Of a stretch of DNA of 64,000 nucleotides, positions 61,453 through 64,000 are shown in pieces (position 1 is the stretch's first letter; every line of letters begins with the position of its first letter). Location of the stretch: positions 3,053,501 to 3,117,500 of the forward strand of contig CP124755.1 in NCBI GenBank assembly GCA_029972135.1, written 5' to 3'. A program made the translations under genes and the position numbers. The stretch is from Candidatus Thiocaldithrix dubininis (GTDB taxonomy: Bacteria; Pseudomonadota; Gammaproteobacteria; Thiotrichales; Thiotrichaceae). The notes under the pieces were generated by a model. It saw only the letters and a list, made by a program, of their open reading frames with translations. It did not search any database and was not told the DNA's origin.

Positions 61453-62727
61453 ATGGTTAAACATTCTAACGTTAACACAATACCTTTTTTCAGAGAGGCA
61501 GCGCCGTATATTCACGGGCATCGTGATAAAACCTTTGTGGTAGCATTTGCGGGTGAAGTCATTGAAATGCCACAATTTCGTCAACACTTGCAAGATTTAG
61601 CTATTATTTCTAGTTTAGGGGTTCGCTTAGTATTGGTGCATGGCACACGACCACAAATTGACTTACGTCTACAAGAAACTAATCAATCCATTCAATTTCA
61701 TAAAGGTATTCGGGTAACCGATACCAATGCGTTAAAAGCAGCGCAAGAAGCGATTGGTTTTTTAAGAATTAAAATTGAGAATTTACTAACCCACGCTTTA
61801 AGCCAACCGAGTTTATCCAATCAAGCCTTGGGTTTGATTTCAGGTAATTTTATTACAGCAAAACCTTTAGGTGTCATTGATGGCGTTGACTATGCCTATT
61901 CGGGTTCAGTTAGAAAAATTAATCATGAACTGATTCAACAGCAGTTACAAAATCATAATTTAGTTTTACTTTCGCCAATTGGTTATTCACCAACGGGGGA
62001 AGCTTATAATCTGCGTTATGAACAAGTCGCAATTGCTGCTGCAAAAGCCATTCAAGCAGATAAATTAATATTTTTAAGCGCACACCCAATTGATTTACCC
62101 GAAGAGTTAACCCTAGAAGAAGCCTATCACTATAATACTCACCCACTCATGGCTGCGGTATTAGAAGCGTTAGAAATGCATATTGATCGAGTGCATTTAT
62201 TAGATGCTGCTCAAGATGGCACGTTATTACTAGAACTTTATACGCGAGATGGTTCAGGCAGCTTAATTGCCGCAGAGCAATTTGAAACATTGCGTCAGGC
62301 TACTATTGAAGATATTGGTGGTATTTTGGAATTAATCCGCCCATTAGAACAAAAAGGTATTTTGGTTAAACGCTCACGTGAACAATTAGAATTAGAAATT
62401 AACAAATTCTCAGTCATTACACGTGACCGTGAAATTATTGCCTGTGTGGCTTTATATGATACGTCTGATGCAGGCATTGGAGAACTAGCCTGTTTAGCCG
62501 TTAATCCACATTATCGTGGTGGTAACCGTGGCGATAAATTATTTAAATACGTCGAGCAAGCTGCTATTAGCCAAGGTAAAAAACAATTATTGGTTTTAAC
62601 CACCCAAACGACGGATTGGTTTAAGGAACGTGGCTTTGTAAAAGGGAATATTGAAGCATTACCTGCGAATAAAAGGGCGATTTATAACTACGATAGAAAT
62701 TCACAGATTTTGTTTAAGACGCTTTAA
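61453..62727 (+). CDS. argA: N-acetylglutamate synthase ArgA
   Basis: ArgA makes N-acetylglutamate from glutamate and acetyl-CoA, the first step of arginine synthesis. The 424-residue protein has an amino-acid-kinase-like domain (FFREAAPYIHGHRDKTFVVAF, LVLVHGTRPQIDLRL, GVIDGVDYAYSGSVRK). A C-terminal GNAT domain follows (IGELACLAVNPHYRGGNRGDKLF, LTTQTTDWFKERGFVKG). The kinase-like domain normally binds arginine as feedback inhibitor. The ATG at 61453 gives the usual N terminus. It is convergent with the rRNA operon. Confidence 0.96.
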   Translation: MVKHSNVNTIPFFREAAPYIHGHRDKTFVVAFAGEVIEMPQFRQHLQDLAIISSLGVRLVLVHGTRPQIDLRLQETNQSIQFHKGIRVTDTNALKAAQEAIGFLRIKIENLLTHALSQPSLSNQALGLISGNFITAKPLGVIDGVDYAYSGSVRKINHELIQQQLQNHNLVLLSPIGYSPTGEAYNLRYEQVAIAAAKAIQADKLIFLSAHPIDLPEELTLEEAYHYNTHPLMAAVLEALEMHIDRVHLLDAAQDGTLLLELYTRDGSGSLIAAEQFETLRQATIEDIGGILELIRPLEQKGILVKRSREQLELEINKFSVITRDREIIACVALYDTSDAGIGELACLAVNPHYRGGNRGDKLFKYVEQAAISQGKKQLLVLTTQTTDWFKERGFVKGNIEALPANKRAIYNYDRNSQILFKTL

Positions 62728-62811
62728 AAAGCGACTTTTAAGCTAATAAAATGAAACTAGAAGAAGCGTGTATTAGGAATAACTTGAGGCAGGCTAAAAG
62801 TAGCGGGCATA

Positions 62812-62840
62812 AAAAAAGCCTCATTTTGGATGAGGCTTTT
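62812..62840 (-). terminator. rRNA operon terminator
   Basis: On the minus strand AAAAGCCTCA and TGAGGCTTTT form a 10-bp stem with a 7-nt loop and a following T run, 9 bases after the 5S gene. It may also stop convergent argA transcripts. Confidence 0.9.
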
Positions 62841-62848
62841 GATGTAAG

Positions 62849-62967
62849 TGCTTGGCATTGACCTACTTTCACATGGGGAAACCCCACACTATCATCGGCG
62901 ATGCTGCGTTTCACTTCTGAGTTCGAGATGGGATCAGGTGGTACCACAGCTCTATAGATACCAAGCA
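62849..62967 (-). rRNA. rrf: 5S ribosomal RNA
   Basis: The 119-nt sequence, read on the minus strand, begins TGCTTGG and ends CCAAGCA, forming the closing helix. It contains the conserved CCCATCTCGAACTCAGAAGT-type loop region and ACCTGATCCC. It follows 23S in the same direction. Confidence 0.95.
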
Positions 62968-63118
62968 TAACTGGCTGAGTCACGGTGAAGCGGTTTTGGG
63001 TCATGATGTAAGAATATTCGTTACACCCGCCGGAGGCTTCACCCCTCAATTCGGAAAGTTAATCAAGTCTGATTACAATTCAATAAGTCAATCTCTACAA
63101 AGACCGCTTTGGGTTATA
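62968..63118 (-). other. 23S-5S internal spacer
   Basis: About 150 bases separate the two rRNA genes. ATCAAGTCT occurs twice (63062-63070 and 63121-63129), which may reflect processing sequences near the 23S end. No tRNA is seen in it. Confidence 0.7.

Positions 63119-64000
<882 letters not shown>

Noticed and set aside
62738..63049. Minus-strand open frame covering the 5S gene
   Set aside because: It overlaps the 5S rRNA and the terminator and is not protein coding.

Overview
The window looks like chromosomal DNA of a gammaproteobacterium, most plausibly a sulfur-oxidising member of the Thiotrichales (Thiothrix/Thiolinea/Thiofilum-like). This placement is inference. It rests on gammaproteobacterial gene order (rpsF-rpsR-DUF2232-rplI-dnaB-alr; engB-cytochrome c4; ybeD-lipB; mrdA-rodA-rlpA-dacA; rsmI divergent from lpoA-yraN), on a DsrC-related protein, a class I PHA synthase and a System II cytochrome c maturation pair, and on a moderate G+C content. 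Coding density is high. The right edge enters an rRNA operon on the minus strand (23S 3' part, then 5S).

Layout. 0-7.5 kb: tail of a flavoprotein, DsrC-like protein, hisA, a FUN14/HMA/secreted-protein trio, thiO, a Ras-like GTPase with a roadblock partner, and a CorC-type membrane protein. 7.7-10.1 kb: secreted subtilisin-like protease. 10.3-13.5 kb: a BaeSR-type two-component system whose kinase gene is split by an IS982-family element. 13.5-18.4 kb: ribosomal protein/replication operon ending in alr. 18.4-31 kb: SdrD-like/DUF11 exported protein, moaA, phaC, peroxiredoxin-glutaredoxin fusion, glutathione reductase, then an envelope cluster (PCMT-like, rhodanese, TolC, BepA). 31.1-36.7 kb: a six-gene minus-strand operon resembling a divergent chaperone-usher pilus system. 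36.8-37.8 kb: a second, apparently identical IS982 copy. 37.9-44.4 kb: qmcA-nfeD, several small proteins, tRNA-Arg, yicC, hsp20, a CbpA-like cochaperone and an HtrA protease. 44.5-51 kb: a probable structured small RNA, engB, cytochrome c4, resB-ccsA, a DsbA lipoprotein and coq7. 51-62.7 kb: lipB-ybeD, the elongasome/peptidoglycan operon, ppa, rsmI, lpoA, yraN and argA.

The most informative signals are these. (1) The two 995-bp IS982 copies have clear 6- and 7-bp target duplications. One cuts baeS between its sensor and catalytic halves in a way that excision would repair, and the IS itself supplies an ATG fused in frame to the kinase core. (2) The 31-37 kb locus has three related pilin-like subunits, a PapD-like chaperone and a barrel protein with a terminal SdrD/carboxypeptidase-regulatory-like domain in place of a recognisable classical usher. 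(3) A promoter-hairpins-terminator unit lies beside engB in the position held by Spot 42 in enterobacteria and ErsA in Pseudomonas. Promoter, terminator and leader calls are by eye and are graded accordingly.
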